Positions 26,291-35,680 of a DNA stretch of 64,000 nucleotides are shown in pieces. Source of the DNA: Pseudomonas sp. F(2018) (lineage in GTDB: Bacteria; Pseudomonadota; Gammaproteobacteria; Pseudomonadales; Pseudomonadaceae); assembly GCF_005508865.1 (NCBI RefSeq), contig NZ_SCOM01000001.1, positions 434,001-498,000 on the forward strand, given 5' to 3'. The stretch's first letter is position 1, and each line of letters starts with the position of its first letter. The position numbers and the translations under genes are program-made. Below the pieces are notes generated by a model. The model made no database searches and had not been told where the DNA came from. It saw nothing but the letters and a program-made list of their open reading frames with translations.

Positions 26291-27475
26291 ATGCCAAATC
26301 CTGCCAATATTTCGCGTCCGCGCGGTTCGGTCTGGACCGACCCGCAGGTGCGCGGCTGGCTATTCCAGATCATCGCAGTCATCGCCGTCGTGGCGATCGG
26401 CTGGTACCTGTTCCACAACACCCAGCACAACCTCGCCCAGCGCGGGATCATCTCGGGCTTCGGCTTCCTGGAGCAGAGCGCCGGCTTCGGCATCTCCCAG
26501 CACCTGATCGACTATCAGGAGAGCGACAGCTACGGGCGGGTGTTCGTCATCGGCCTGCTCAACACCCTGCTGGTGGCGGGCATCGGCATCGTGTTCGCCA
26601 CCATCCTCGGCTTCATCCTCGGCGTGGCGCGACTGTCGCCCAACTGGATGATCAGCAAGCTGGCCACCATCTATATCGAGACCTTCCGTAACATCCCGCC
26701 GCTGCTGCAGATCTTCTTCTGGTACTTCGCCGTGTTCCTGCCGTTGCCCGGCCCGCGGCAGAGCGTCAGCCTCGGCGACACCTTCTTCCTCAGCAACCGT
26801 GGCCTGAACATGCCGGCGCCGACCATGGCCGAAGGCTTCTGGCCCTGCCTTATCGCTCTGGTGCTGGCGTTGGTGGCGGTGTGGTTCCTCGCCCGTTGGG
26901 CGCGCCAGCGCTTCGAGGCCACCGGTCAGGGCTTCCCGACCCTGATCACCAGCCTGGTGCTGATAGTGGGACTGCCGAGTCTGGCCGCGCTGGGGTTCGG
27001 TGATCCCTTCCACTGGACGGTGCCGGAGCTCAAGGGCTTCAACTTCCGTGGTGGTTGGGTGCTGATCCCCGAGCTGATGGCGCTGACCCTGGCGCTGACC
27101 GTGTACACCGCGGCCTTCATCGCCGAGATCGTGCGCTCCGGGATCAAGGCGGTCAGCCACGGCCAGACCGAGGCGGCCCGTTCCCTCGGCCTGCCGGCCG
27201 GCAAGACCCTGCGTCTGGTGATCATTCCTCAGGCCCTGCGGGTGATCATTCCGCCGCTGACCAGCCAGTACCTGAACATCGTGAAGAACTCGTCGCTGGC
27301 CGCCGGTATCGGCTATCCGGACATGGTCTCGCTGTTCGCCGGCACGACCCTGAACCAGACCGGCCAGGCCATCGAGGTCATCGCCATCACCATGAGCGTG
27401 TACCTGGCCATCAGCATCAGCATCTCGATCCTGATGAACTGGTACAACAAGCGCATCGCGCTGATCGAGCGGTAA
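26291..27475 (+). CDS. aapQ: General L-amino-acid ABC transporter permease AapQ
   Basis: A 394-residue inner-membrane permease, longer than typical polar-amino-acid permeases as expected for AapQ. Segments: ETFRNIPPLLQIFFWYFAVF near residue 130 and the EAA loop EAARSLGLPAGKTLRLVIIPQALRVIIPP that contacts the ATPase, followed by NSSLAAGIGYPDM. I prefer the ATG at 26291 because GAGG lies 6 bases upstream; an in-frame ATG at 26279 is also possible. It precedes aapM by 10 bases. Confidence 0.92.
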   Translation: MPNPANISRPRGSVWTDPQVRGWLFQIIAVIAVVAIGWYLFHNTQHNLAQRGIISGFGFLEQSAGFGISQHLIDYQESDSYGRVFVIGLLNTLLVAGIGIVFATILGFILGVARLSPNWMISKLATIYIETFRNIPPLLQIFFWYFAVFLPLPGPRQSVSLGDTFFLSNRGLNMPAPTMAEGFWPCLIALVLALVAVWFLARWARQRFEATGQGFPTLITSLVLIVGLPSLAALGFGDPFHWTVPELKGFNFRGGWVLIPELMALTLALTVYTAAFIAEIVRSGIKAVSHGQTEAARSLGLPAGKTLRLVIIPQALRVIIPPLTSQYLNIVKNSSLAAGIGYPDMVSLFAGTTLNQTGQAIEVIAITMSVYLAISISISILMNWYNKRIALIER

Positions 27476-27485
27476 GGAGAAGCGC

Positions 27486-28583
27486 ATGGAAGTCCATCAA
27501 TTCCGTCCGAGTCTGCCGCCGCCCCGCATGAGCGTGGGTGTGGTCGGCTGGCTGCGGTCCAATCTGTTCTCCAGCTGGTTCAACACCCTGTTGACCCTGC
27601 TGGCCATCTATCTGGTCTGGCTGATCGTGCCGCCGCTGCTGAAGTGGGCGGTGCTGCAGGCCGACTGGACCGGCACCACCCGCGCCGACTGCACCAGCGA
27701 GGGCGCGTGCTGGGTGTTCATCAAGGAGCGCTTCAGCCAGTTCATGTATGGCTTCTACCCGGAAGAGCTGCGCTGGCGCGTGGATCTGACCGTGTGGCTG
27801 GCGGTGATCGGCGCGGCGCCGTTGTTCATCCCGGCGATGCCGCGCAAGGCCAGCTACGGGCTGCTCTTCCTGGTCGTGTATCCGCTGCTGGCCTTCTGGC
27901 TGCTGCACGGTGGCTTCCTCGGTCTGACCGAAGTGGAGACCAGCCAGTGGGGCGGCCTGATGCTGACCCTGGTGATCGCCGCCGTCGGCATCGCCGGCGC
28001 GCTGCCGCTGGGCATCCTGCTGGCGCTGGGCCGACGCTCGAAGATGCCGGCGATCCGCGTGATCTGCGTGACCTTCATCGAGTTCTGGCGCGGCGTGCCG
28101 CTGATCACCGTGCTGTTCATGTCCTCGGTGATGCTGCCGCTGTTCCTGCCCGAAGGCCTGTCCTTCGACAAGCTGCTGCGCGCCCTGATCGGGGTGATCC
28201 TGTTCCAGTCCGCCTACATCGCCGAAGTGGTGCGGGGCGGCCTGCAGGCCATCCCCAAGGGGCAGTACGAGGCGGCCGCGGCCATGGGCCTGGGCTACTG
28301 GCGGATGATGGGTCTGGTGATCCTGCCGCAGGCGCTCAAGCTGGTGATCCCGGGCATCGTCAACACCTTCATCGCCCTGTTCAAGGACACCAGCCTGGTG
28401 ATCATCATCGGCCTGTTCGACCTGCTCAACAGCATCAAGCAGGCGACCACCGATCCGGCCTGGCTGGGCATGGCTACCGAGGGCTACGTGTTCGCCGCCC
28501 TGGTGTTCTGGATTTTCTGTTTCGGCATGTCCCGCTATTCCATGCGCCTGGAGCGCAAGCTGGACACCGGCCACAAGCGTTAG
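27486..28583 (+). CDS. aapM: General L-amino-acid ABC transporter permease AapM
   Basis: A 365-residue inner-membrane permease, partner of AapQ. Signatures are FIEFWRGVPLITVLFMSSVMLPLF, the EAA loop YEAAAAMGLGYWRMMGLVILPQALK, and FKDTSLVIIIGLFDLL. An N-terminal about 150-residue region with extra membrane segments is normal for AapM. AAGGAG overlapping the aapQ stop gives strong coupling. Confidence 0.94.
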   Translation: MEVHQFRPSLPPPRMSVGVVGWLRSNLFSSWFNTLLTLLAIYLVWLIVPPLLKWAVLQADWTGTTRADCTSEGACWVFIKERFSQFMYGFYPEELRWRVDLTVWLAVIGAAPLFIPAMPRKASYGLLFLVVYPLLAFWLLHGGFLGLTEVETSQWGGLMLTLVIAAVGIAGALPLGILLALGRRSKMPAIRVICVTFIEFWRGVPLITVLFMSSVMLPLFLPEGLSFDKLLRALIGVILFQSAYIAEVVRGGLQAIPKGQYEAAAAMGLGYWRMMGLVILPQALKLVIPGIVNTFIALFKDTSLVIIIGLFDLLNSIKQATTDPAWLGMATEGYVFAALVFWIFCFGMSRYSMRLERKLDTGHKR

Positions 28584-28595
28584 GAGTCATAGACC

Positions 28596-29357
28596 ATGAC
28601 CGAAGTTAAGAAAGAAGCCGCTGCCGAGCCGATCATTCAGCTGCAGGGCGTGAACAAGTGGTACGGCCAGTTCCACGTGCTCAAGGACATCAACCTCAAC
28701 GTGCAACAGGGCGAGCGCATCGTCCTCTGCGGCCCGTCGGGTTCCGGCAAGTCCACCACCATCCGCTGCATCAACCGCCTGGAGGAGCACCAGCAGGGCC
28801 GCATCGTCGTCGACGGCACCGAGCTGACCAGCGACCTCAAGCACATCGAGGCGATCCGCAGCGAAGTGGGCATGGTGTTCCAGCACTTCAACCTGTTCCC
28901 GCACCTGACCGTGCTGCAGAACTGCACCCTGGCGCCGATGTGGGTACGCAAGATGCCCAAGCGCAAGGCCGAAGAGATAGCCATGCATTTCCTCGAGCGC
29001 GTGCGCATCCCCGAGCAGGCGCACAAGTACCCGGGCCAGCTCTCCGGCGGCCAGCAACAGCGCGTGGCCATCGCCCGTGCGCTGTGCATGAAGCCGAAGA
29101 TCATGCTGTTCGACGAGCCGACCTCGGCCCTCGACCCGGAAATGGTCAAGGAGGTGCTGGATACCATGGTTGGCCTGGCCCAGGACGGCATGACCATGCT
29201 CTGCGTGACCCACGAGATGGGCTTCGCCCGCACCGTGGCGGATCGGGTGATCTTCATGGACCGCGGCGAGATCGTCGAACAGAACGAGCCCAATGCGTTC
29301 TTCGACAATCCGCAGAACGAGCGGACCAAGCTTTTCCTCGGCCAGATCCTGCACTGA
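28596..29357 (+). CDS. aapP: General L-amino-acid ABC transporter ATP-binding protein AapP
   Basis: A 253-residue ATPase that powers AapJQM. Walker [10 protein letters not shown] (46-54), Q-loop VFQHFNLF, signature [15 protein letters not shown], Walker [13 protein letters not shown] and the switch His in VTHEMGFA are all intact. It starts 12 bases after aapM with AGGAG. A bidirectional terminator ends the operon. Confidence 0.96.
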   Translation: MTEVKKEAAAEPIIQLQGVNKWYGQFHVLKDINLNVQQGERIVLCGPSGSGKSTTIRCINRLEEHQQGRIVVDGTELTSDLKHIEAIRSEVGMVFQHFNLFPHLTVLQNCTLAPMWVRKMPKRKAEEIAMHFLERVRIPEQAHKYPGQLSGGQQQRVAIARALCMKPKIMLFDEPTSALDPEMVKEVLDTMVGLAQDGMTMLCVTHEMGFARTVADRVIFMDRGEIVEQNEPNAFFDNPQNERTKLFLGQILH

Positions 29358-29490
29358 GGACGATTTGCTGCGCGTCGGAAAAACTGTGTTGGAAACGGCT
29401 TCGGAATGCTCATTTGCTGTTCGTAAACTCCGCTTCCTCAGCCGTCCCCGCCTTGTTTTTCTCTAGCTCGCGAAATCGTCATTTATAAGA

Positions 29491-29516
29491 AAAGGAGCCT
29501 GCGGGCTCCTTTTTCT
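29491..29516. terminator. Bidirectional terminator after aapP
   Basis: AAAGGAGCC and GGCTCCTTT form a 9-bp stem with a 4-base loop, flanked by A and T tracts. It separates aapP from the convergent AraC-type gene. Confidence 0.88.
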
Positions 29517-29523
29517 TTGCCCG

Positions 29524-30483
29524 CTATTCGGCGAGCGGCTGGCGCAGGCGCTTGCGGAAAGCTCCTGGCGTCTCGCCACAGAGCTGCTTGAACAGCTTGG
29601 CGAAGGTGGCGCGGTCGGCGTAGCCCACCTGAGCGGCGACCTGCTCCAGCGAACGCGCCGGGTTGCGCAAGGCGCTCTGCGCGGCGCTGATGCGCAGGCG
29701 TTGCAGGTAGTCGTTGGGCGTCAGACCGGTGGCCGCCTTGAAGCGCCGCAGCAAGGTGCGGGTGGAGCAGTTGGCGCGCTCGGCCAGCAGCGGCAGGTCG
29801 ATGGCCTGGGCGTGGTGCTGCTGCAACCAGCGCAGCAGTGGGGCGATCAGCGGGTCGTCCTGGCCGGCCGTCGGCAGCAGCGGGGCGAAGCGGCTCTGGC
29901 CGCCGCGCTCGCGCTCCACCACCAGGGCGCCGGCCACCCGTTGGGCCAACCAGTCGCCGCCATGCACGGCGATCAGGTGCAGGCACAGATCGAGACCGGC
30001 CTGGGCGCCGCCGGAGCAGAAGCGGTTGTCGTCTTCGGTGAACAGCTGGTCGATCTGCAGGCGCACCCTCGGGAAGCGCTGGCGGAAGGTGTCCGCCAGC
30101 GCCCAGTGGGTGGTGGCGCGGCGGCCGTCCAGTACGCCGGCGGCGGCCAGCAGGCAGGCACTGCTGCACAGGCTGGCGAGTTGCTGGTGCTGCGGGCGCG
30201 CGGCCAGCCAGGCGAGCAGGATGGTGTTGTGCTCCAGGGTGCGGTCGAGCGCGCTGCCGGTGGCGGGAATCAGCAGCAGGTCGGCGCGCTCGGCCAGGCT
30301 CAGGTCGCCATCCACGCGCAGCTGTGCATAGCCCAGTTGCACCGGCTGGCCATCGGCGCTGACCCGCTGCAGCTCGAACAGCGCCTCGCCGGCCAGCTGG
30401 TTGGCCAGGCGGAAGGCGTCGTCGGCCATGCTCAGGCTAGAGAGCACGGTTTGTGGGCAGGTGTAGAGGGCGATACGAATCAT
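29524..30483 (-). CDS. GlxA-type AraC-family regulator (DJ-1/PfpI domain plus AraC HTH)
   Basis: A 319-residue regulator. Residues about 1-185 form a class I glutamine-amidotransferase/DJ-1-like domain with the elbow ASLCSSACLLAAAGVLDGRRATTHW; residues about 215-315 form the AraC double HTH (LAERANCSTRTLLRRFKAATGLTPNDYLQRLRI and VAAQVGYADRATFAKLFKQLCGETP). This architecture is shared with GlxA/CdhR regulators. It is divergent from the NTF2-like gene, which it may control; effector unknown. Confidence 0.9.
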   Translation of the reverse strand: MIRIALYTCPQTVLSSLSMADDAFRLANQLAGEALFELQRVSADGQPVQLGYAQLRVDGDLSLAERADLLLIPATGSALDRTLEHNTILLAWLAARPQHQQLASLCSSACLLAAAGVLDGRRATTHWALADTFRQRFPRVRLQIDQLFTEDDNRFCSGGAQAGLDLCLHLIAVHGGDWLAQRVAGALVVERERGGQSRFAPLLPTAGQDDPLIAPLLRWLQQHHAQAIDLPLLAERANCSTRTLLRRFKAATGLTPNDYLQRLRISAAQSALRNPARSLEQVAAQVGYADRATFAKLFKQLCGETPGAFRKRLRQPLAE

Positions 30484-30579
30484 CTGGCGATTATTGACAC
30501 AAAGTTGTCTTTATCGCCAATCGCAGGCCGTCGTCTGCACGGCCATACTCAGCCCATCACAACTCGGAGCAGCATCCCC

Positions 30580-31050
30580 ATGGCTCACCCCAATGCCGAA
30601 CTGATCAGCCGTTTCTACCAGGCCTTCCAGCGCCAGGACGCCGAGGCTATGGCAGCCTGCTACGCCGACAACGTGGAGTTCTCCGACCCGGTGTTCCGCG
30701 ATCTCGAGGGTCGCGATGCCGGTGACATGTGGCGCATGCTCTGCTCCCGTGCCAAGCAGTTCTCCCTGACCTTCGAAGTGCTGGATGCCGACGACCGGCA
30801 GGGCCGTGCGCGCTGGGTGGCGACCTACCTGTTCAGCCAGACCGGACGCATGGTGGAGAACCATATCGAGGCCAGCTTCCGCTTCGAGGGCGGCAAGATC
30901 GTCGAGCACCGCGACCGCTTCGACCTGTGGCGCTGGTCCCGCCAGGCCCTGGGCGCCAAGGGCGTGCTGCTCGGCTGGCTGGCGCCGGTGCAAAACGCCA
31001 TCCGCAAGCAGGCCATGGGCGGGCTGCGCGCCTGGCAGGCCGGGCGCTGA
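30580..31050 (+). CDS. NTF2-like (SnoaL-fold) protein
   Basis: A 156-residue protein with the NTF2-like cone fold: [31 protein letters not shown] at the N-terminus and [44 protein letters not shown] in the sheet region. Members are small-molecule enzymes or ligand binders; the substrate is not evident. GGAG lies about 10 bases before the ATG. It is divergent from the GlxA-type regulator (96-base gap). Confidence 0.85.
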   Translation: MAHPNAELISRFYQAFQRQDAEAMAACYADNVEFSDPVFRDLEGRDAGDMWRMLCSRAKQFSLTFEVLDADDRQGRARWVATYLFSQTGRMVENHIEASFRFEGGKIVEHRDRFDLWRWSRQALGAKGVLLGWLAPVQNAIRKQAMGGLRAWQAGR

Positions 31051-31090
31051 CTGGCGTAAGCTCGGCGGCCCCGCATCACGCTGCCGAGCC

Positions 31091-31390
31091 ATGACCGATA
31101 CACCTCCTGCCAAGCCCTGGTTCGTCTACCTGGTGCGTGCCGAGAACGGCGCCCTGTATTGCGGCATCAGCGACGATCCGCAGCGGCGCTTCGCGCAGCA
31201 TTGCAGCGGCAAGGGCGCGCGCTTCTTCCACTCCAGCCCGGCGCAGGCGCTGGTGTATATCGAGAGCTGCACGGACAAGAGCACCGCGCTGCGCCGCGAG
31301 CGGGCGATCAAGACGCTGACGAAAGCCGCCAAGGAGCGTCTGGTCGCCAGCTTCATCATGGAAGAAGCTGATAGCGCTCTATCAGTCTGA
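31091..31390 (+). CDS. GIY-YIG nuclease-domain protein (YhbQ-like)
   Basis: A 99-residue protein consisting of a single GIY-YIG domain: [28 protein letters not shown] has the VYLV...LYCGIS form of the motif, followed by the conserved Arg and [19 protein letters not shown] helix. Family members bind or nick DNA, and some are linked to repair; a role here is not known. It starts 40 bases after the NTF2-like gene. Confidence 0.9.
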   Translation: MTDTPPAKPWFVYLVRAENGALYCGISDDPQRRFAQHCSGKGARFFHSSPAQALVYIESCTDKSTALRRERAIKTLTKAAKERLVASFIMEEADSALSV

Positions 31391-31452
31391 GCGGGTAGGC
31401 CGGCGCCTGCCACGGAGTTAAGCTGGCCCATCACACTGACACGGAGCCCGTC

Positions 31453-32388
31453 ATGCACGAGTTGATCCTGCACCACTACCCGACCTCGCCGTTCGCCGAG
31501 AAGGCGCGCCTGCTGCTGGGCTTCAAGCAGTTGTCCTGGCGCTCGGTGATGATTCCGCCGGTGATGCCCAAGCCCGATCTGACCGCGCTGACCGGCGGCT
31601 ACCGCAAGACCCCGGTGCTGCAGATCGGCGCCGACATCTATTGCGACACTGCCCTGATCGCCCGTCGCCTGGAGGCCGAGAAGAGCGTTCCGGCGCTGTA
31701 CCCAGAAGGCCAGGAGTTCGTCGTCGCCAGCTTCGCCCAGTGGGTCGACTCGGTAGTGTTCCAGCACGCGGTGAGCCTGGTATTCCAGCCCGAATCCGTG
31801 GCGCTGCGTTTCGCCAAGCTACCGCCGGAAGCGGTCAAGGCCTTTATCGCCGACCGCGCCGGACTGTTCAGCGGCGGCACCGCGACCCGCATCCCGGCCG
31901 ACGTGGCCAAGCACAACTGGCCGAGCATCATGGCCCGCGTCGAACAGCAGCTGGCGCGTGAGCAGGGCGACTTCCTGTTCGGCGAGCCGTCGCTGGCCGA
32001 CTTCTCCCTGGCTCACTGCCTATGGTTCCTCAAGGGCACCCCGGTCACCGCGCCGCTGGTCGATGCGTACCCCAATGTCAGCGCCTGGCTGGGTCGTGTG
32101 CTGGGCTTCGGCCATGGCGCTGCCAGCGAGCTGAGTTCCACCGAAGCCATCGAGATCGCTCGCGCGGAGACTCCGGCGGCCTTGCCGGATGAGCAGTTCG
32201 CCGAGCCCAACGGCTTCCAGGCCGGTCAGCGGGTGAAGATCGCCGCGACCGACTATGGCGTCGATCCGGTGGAGGGTGAGCTGCTGTTCGCCGGCGCCGA
32301 GGAACTGATCCTGCGCCGCGAGGACGAGCGCGCGGGCGTCGTGCATGTGCACTTCCCGCGCCTGGGCTTCCGTATTGAAGCGCTGTAA
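31453..32388 (+). CDS. Glutathione S-transferase-like protein with C-terminal beta domain
   Basis: A 311-residue protein. Residues 1-75 form the thioredoxin-like GST domain (ILHHYPTSPFAEKARLLLGFKQL, KTPVLQIGADIYCDTALIARRLE), 85-215 the helical domain, and about 240-311 an extra domain of likely beta structure ending VVHVHFPRLGFRIEAL. The N-terminal YPTSPFAEK matches the catalytic-loop position; Ser or Tyr could activate glutathione. Substrate unknown. The extra C-terminal domain is not typical of classical GSTs. Confidence 0.85.
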   Translation: MHELILHHYPTSPFAEKARLLLGFKQLSWRSVMIPPVMPKPDLTALTGGYRKTPVLQIGADIYCDTALIARRLEAEKSVPALYPEGQEFVVASFAQWVDSVVFQHAVSLVFQPESVALRFAKLPPEAVKAFIADRAGLFSGGTATRIPADVAKHNWPSIMARVEQQLAREQGDFLFGEPSLADFSLAHCLWFLKGTPVTAPLVDAYPNVSAWLGRVLGFGHGAASELSSTEAIEIARAETPAALPDEQFAEPNGFQAGQRVKIAATDYGVDPVEGELLFAGAEELILRREDERAGVVHVHFPRLGFRIEAL

Positions 32389-32406
32389 GCAGGGGCCTGG
32401 GCGACG

Positions 32407-32742
32407 CTAGCGCAGCGCCGCCTCGATGCCTTCCGGGCTATAGCCGCGAATGACGGTGTCACCCACCGTCACCAGCGGTATGCCCTGGCCGTTCAGGGCG
32501 TCATAGGCACGGCGCCCTTCAGCAGACTTCTCGATATCGAATTCGGTGTAGGGAATGCCCTGTTCAGCGAGGAAGGTGCGCGTCTTGGCGCAATAGCCGC
32601 ACCATGCGGTGGCATAAAGCACCACCGGAGCATTCGCGGCAGCCTCCTGAAGCGTTGGCTTCAGGCCGGTGAAGGTCTCGATGCGTTCCCAGTTTTGCCA
32701 GGCGGCGAGTACCGCCAGCAGAACGAAAATCCGTTTACCCAT
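32407..32742 (-). CDS. Glutaredoxin-family protein with N-terminal hydrophobic segment
   Basis: A 111-residue protein with a short hydrophobic N-terminus (RIFVLLAVLAAW) and a glutaredoxin domain. The dithiol active site is CGYC (Cys48, Cys51), preceded by VVLYATAWC, and the glutathione-binding cis-Pro loop is GIPLVTVGDTVIRGYSPE. It may be membrane-anchored. One base separates it from the upstream nucleoid protein gene, so they are co-transcribed. Confidence 0.9.
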   Translation of the reverse strand: MGKRIFVLLAVLAAWQNWERIETFTGLKPTLQEAAANAPVVLYATAWCGYCAKTRTFLAEQGIPYTEFDIEKSAEGRRAYDALNGQGIPLVTVGDTVIRGYSPEGIEAALR

Positions 32743-32743
32743 G

Positions 32744-33751
32744 TCAGTCCTTGCGACGTTTGAGTTGATCCTTCAGCTGCGTCGGCACCTGGCGAATGAT
32801 CAGCATGTCGCGCGCCTCGTCGTACTCGATCTTCGAGCCCAGCAGGTGCGCCTCGAAGCTGATCGACAGGCCCTCGGCGCGGCCGGTGAAGCGGCGGAAC
32901 TGGTTGAGGGTGCGCTTGTCCGCCGGGAATTCCGGGGCCATGCCGTAATCCTTGTTGCGGATATGTTCGAAGAAGGCGCGCGGGCGGTCCTCGTCGATGA
33001 GGCCGGAGAGCTCGTCGAGGGTGATCGGCTCGCCGATCTTGGCCTGGCTGGTGGCGTAGTCGACCAGCGTCTCGGTCTTGGCGCGGGCCTGTTCCTCGGC
33101 CATGTCCTCGCTCTCGACGAAGTCGCTGAAGGCCTTGAGCAGGGTGCGCGTCTCGCTCGGCGCATCCACGCCTTCCTGGCAGCCGATGAAGTCGCGGAAG
33201 TAGTCCGAGACCTTCTTGCCGTTCTTGCCCTTGATAAACGAGATGTACTGCTTGGAGTTGGCGTTGTTGCGCCACTCGGAGATGTTGATGCGCGCCGCCA
33301 GGTGCAGCTGGCTGAGGTCCAGGTGCTTGGCCGGTGCCACGTCCAGCGCCTCGGTCACCGTCACGCCTTCGCTGTGGTGCAGCAGGGCGATGGCCAGGTA
33401 GTCGGTCATGCCCTGCTGGTAGTGCGCCAGCAGCACGTGGCCGCCGGTGGACAGGTTGGATTCCTCCATCAGCTTCTGCAGCTGCTCCACGGCCTGGCGG
33501 CTGAAGGCGGTGAAGTCCTGCTCGCCATCCAGGTAGGCCTTCAGCCAGCCGCTGAACGGGTAGGCGCCGGATTCCTCGTGGAACAGGCCCCAGGCCTTGC
33601 CCTGCTTGGCGTTGTAGCTCTCGTTGAGATCGGCCAGCAGATTCTCCATGGCCTGCGACGCGGCGAGCTCCGAGTCGCGGGCGTGCAGCACGGCCGGAGA
33701 GCCGTCGGGCTTCTTGTCGATCAGGTGGACGATGCAGTGGCGGATCGGCAT
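32744..33751 (-). CDS. Nucleoid-associated protein NdpA (YejK family)
   Basis: A 335-residue protein of the NdpA/YejK family. Diagnostic parts are the N-terminus [17 protein letters not shown], the central [22 protein letters not shown] and the C-terminus [36 protein letters not shown]. coli YejK binds nucleoid DNA; the detailed role is not settled. It heads a two-gene unit with the glutaredoxin. Confidence 0.93.
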   Translation of the reverse strand: MPIRHCIVHLIDKKPDGSPAVLHARDSELAASQAMENLLADLNESYNAKQGKAWGLFHEESGAYPFSGWLKAYLDGEQDFTAFSRQAVEQLQKLMEESNLSTGGHVLLAHYQQGMTDYLAIALLHHSEGVTVTEALDVAPAKHLDLSQLHLAARINISEWRNNANSKQYISFIKGKNGKKVSDYFRDFIGCQEGVDAPSETRTLLKAFSDFVESEDMAEEQARAKTETLVDYATSQAKIGEPITLDELSGLIDEDRPRAFFEHIRNKDYGMAPEFPADKRTLNQFRRFTGRAEGLSISFEAHLLGSKIEYDEARDMLIIRQVPTQLKDQLKRRKD

Positions 33752-33961
33752 GGGTATCGGTCTTCGGTGGTTCGGAACAGGGCGAGGAGTCTACCCGACA
33801 ACGGCCCGTGGCGGGTCTCTGCCCGGTCGGGTGATGGCTTAGTGCCGCTATCTTCGGTGATCCACCGCAATATTTCGGATAAAAGTCGCTACCCGCTTCG
33901 CTTCTTCAGAAATGTGCGTCTACTGTTTTTTCGTCCACACGACGCAGTAAAGGGACGGCCC

Positions 33962-33986
33962 GCGGCGGCGCCACAAGCGCCGCCGC
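33962..33986 (+). other. Strong stem-loop in the leader of the M28 aminopeptidase gene
   Basis: GCGGCGGCGC and GCGCCGCCGC form a perfect 10-bp GC stem with a 5-base loop (CACAA), 36 bases before the start codon. No T-run follows. It could stabilise the mRNA 5' end or attenuate read-through. Confidence 0.6.
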
Positions 33987-34022
33987 ATCCATTTGCTCCA
34001 AACACGGATTGGAGAAAGACCC

Positions 34023-35627
34023 ATGCATTACAAAAAAAAGCTGCTGTTTGCTTCTCTTCTGGCCTCCGCGGCCGCCCCGGCGCTCGCCGCCGGACCTCAG
34101 GACCTCTCGCAAGTCTTCGAAAAACTCTGGAGCCCGACTCGCCTCGGCCCGCTGGAGTGCCGCAGCGGCCTGCTCAATAGCTCGCCGCTGTTGCTGCCGC
34201 GCTGCATGCAGGCGGAGAACACCAACCAGCATCTGCAGATGCTGTACGACGTGGCCCAGGCCAACGGTGGCAACCGTGCCGCCGGCCTGCCGGGTTACGA
34301 CGGCTCGCTGAACTACGTGAAGGAAACCCTGGAGCGCGCCGGTTACCGGGTCACTCTGCAGTCCTTCCCGTTCAGCGCCTTCTACCCGCAAGGCCCTGGC
34401 ACGCTGCAGGCCGTGGCGCCGAGCCCGGAGACCTTCGAGTGGGAGGTGGACTTCACCTACCTGTCGCAGACCGATGCCGGTGACATCACCAGCAGCGTGG
34501 TGCCGGTGGATATCGCCCTCGGCGCCGGCAACACCTCCAGCAGTGGCTGCGAGGAAGCCGATTTCACCGGCTTCCCGGCCGGCTCCATCGCCCTGCTGCA
34601 ACGCGGCAGCTGCAACTTCCAGATCAAGGCCGAGAACGCCGCCAATGCCGGCGCGGTCGGCGTGGTGGTGTTCAACCAGGGCGACACCGAGGACCGCAAG
34701 GGTCTGATCAACGCCACCCTGGGCGACGCCTATGCCGGTGGCATTCCGGTGCTGTTCACCACCTATGACGTGGGTGTGGGCCTGGCACAGACGGCCGACC
34801 TGCAGCTTCGCATGGTCACCGACGTGGTGCGCGAGCGCACCCAGACCCAGAACCTGGTGGCCGAATCCAAGCATGGCAACCCGAACAACGTGGTGATGGC
34901 CGGCGCGCACCTGGACTCGGTATTCGAGGGTGCGGGCATCAACGACAACGGTTCGGGCAGCGCCGCGCTGCTGGAGCTGGCCGTGCAGCTGCGCAAGGTG
35001 CGGCCGACCAACAAGCTGCGCTTCGCCTGGTGGGGCGCCGAGGAGTCGGGGCTGGTGGGTTCGACCTACTACGTGACCCAGCTGCCGCCGGAGGAGAAGG
35101 CGAAGATCAAGGCCTATCTGAACTTCGACATGATCGCTTCGCCGAACTTCGGCTACTTCATCTATGACGGCGACGGTTCCGCCTTCGGCCTGGAAGGCCC
35201 ACCCGGTTCCGCGGCCATCGAGAAGCTGTTCGAGGAGTACTACAAGCTGCGTGGCCTGCCGTTCGAGGGTGACGAGATCACCTTCCGCTCCGACTACGCG
35301 CAGTTCTTCACCGACGGCATCGCCTTTGGCGGCCTGTTCACCGGCGCCGAGGAGCTGAAGACCGAGGAGCAGGCCGCGCGTTACGGCGGCACTGCCGGCG
35401 TCGCCCTCGATCCGTGCTACCACGCGGCCTGCGACAACCTGGGCAACATCGACATGCGTGCGCTGGAGATCAACGGCGACGCCATGGCGTTCGTCACCAG
35501 CTGGCTGTCGCATTCCACCAAGGCGATCGATGACGAGATCGAGGCCGGCAAGGCAGCGGGCCCGAGCCTGAAGCGCGCCGCCCAGGCCTACGACATCACC
35601 CACTGGGGCAAGCACTGGATCAAGTGA
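34023..35627 (+). CDS. Secreted M28 aminopeptidase with PA domain (PaAP-like)
   Basis: A 534-residue secreted zinc aminopeptidase. The signal peptide ends ALAAG (about residue 23). A protease-associated (PA) domain spans about residues 120-260 (GSIALLQRGSCNFQIKAENAANAGAVGVVVFNQ). The M28 metal ligands are visible: His/Asp in GAHLDSV, Asp in NDNGSG, Glu-Glu in WGAEESG, Asp in NFDMIASPNFGYF and His in CYHAACDN. It resembles the P. aeruginosa secreted leucine aminopeptidase. GGAG lies 8 bases before the ATG; a strong terminator follows. Confidence 0.95.
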   Translation: MHYKKKLLFASLLASAAAPALAAGPQDLSQVFEKLWSPTRLGPLECRSGLLNSSPLLLPRCMQAENTNQHLQMLYDVAQANGGNRAAGLPGYDGSLNYVKETLERAGYRVTLQSFPFSAFYPQGPGTLQAVAPSPETFEWEVDFTYLSQTDAGDITSSVVPVDIALGAGNTSSSGCEEADFTGFPAGSIALLQRGSCNFQIKAENAANAGAVGVVVFNQGDTEDRKGLINATLGDAYAGGIPVLFTTYDVGVGLAQTADLQLRMVTDVVRERTQTQNLVAESKHGNPNNVVMAGAHLDSVFEGAGINDNGSGSAALLELAVQLRKVRPTNKLRFAWWGAEESGLVGSTYYVTQLPPEEKAKIKAYLNFDMIASPNFGYFIYDGDGSAFGLEGPPGSAAIEKLFEEYYKLRGLPFEGDEITFRSDYAQFFTDGIAFGGLFTGAEELKTEEQAARYGGTAGVALDPCYHAACDNLGNIDMRALEINGDAMAFVTSWLSHSTKAIDDEIEAGKAAGPSLKRAAQAYDITHWGKHWIK

Positions 35628-35645
35628 TCCGCGCTTGCTGACGAG

Positions 35646-35680
35646 AGCCCCGCCACGGTTCGCCGTGGCGGGGCTTTTTT
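35646..35680 (+). terminator. Rho-independent terminator of the M28 aminopeptidase gene
   Basis: AGCCCCGCCACGG and CCGTGGCGGGGCT form a 13-bp stem with a TTCG loop, followed by six T. The T-run touches the stop codon of the convergent TAXI gene. Confidence 0.95.
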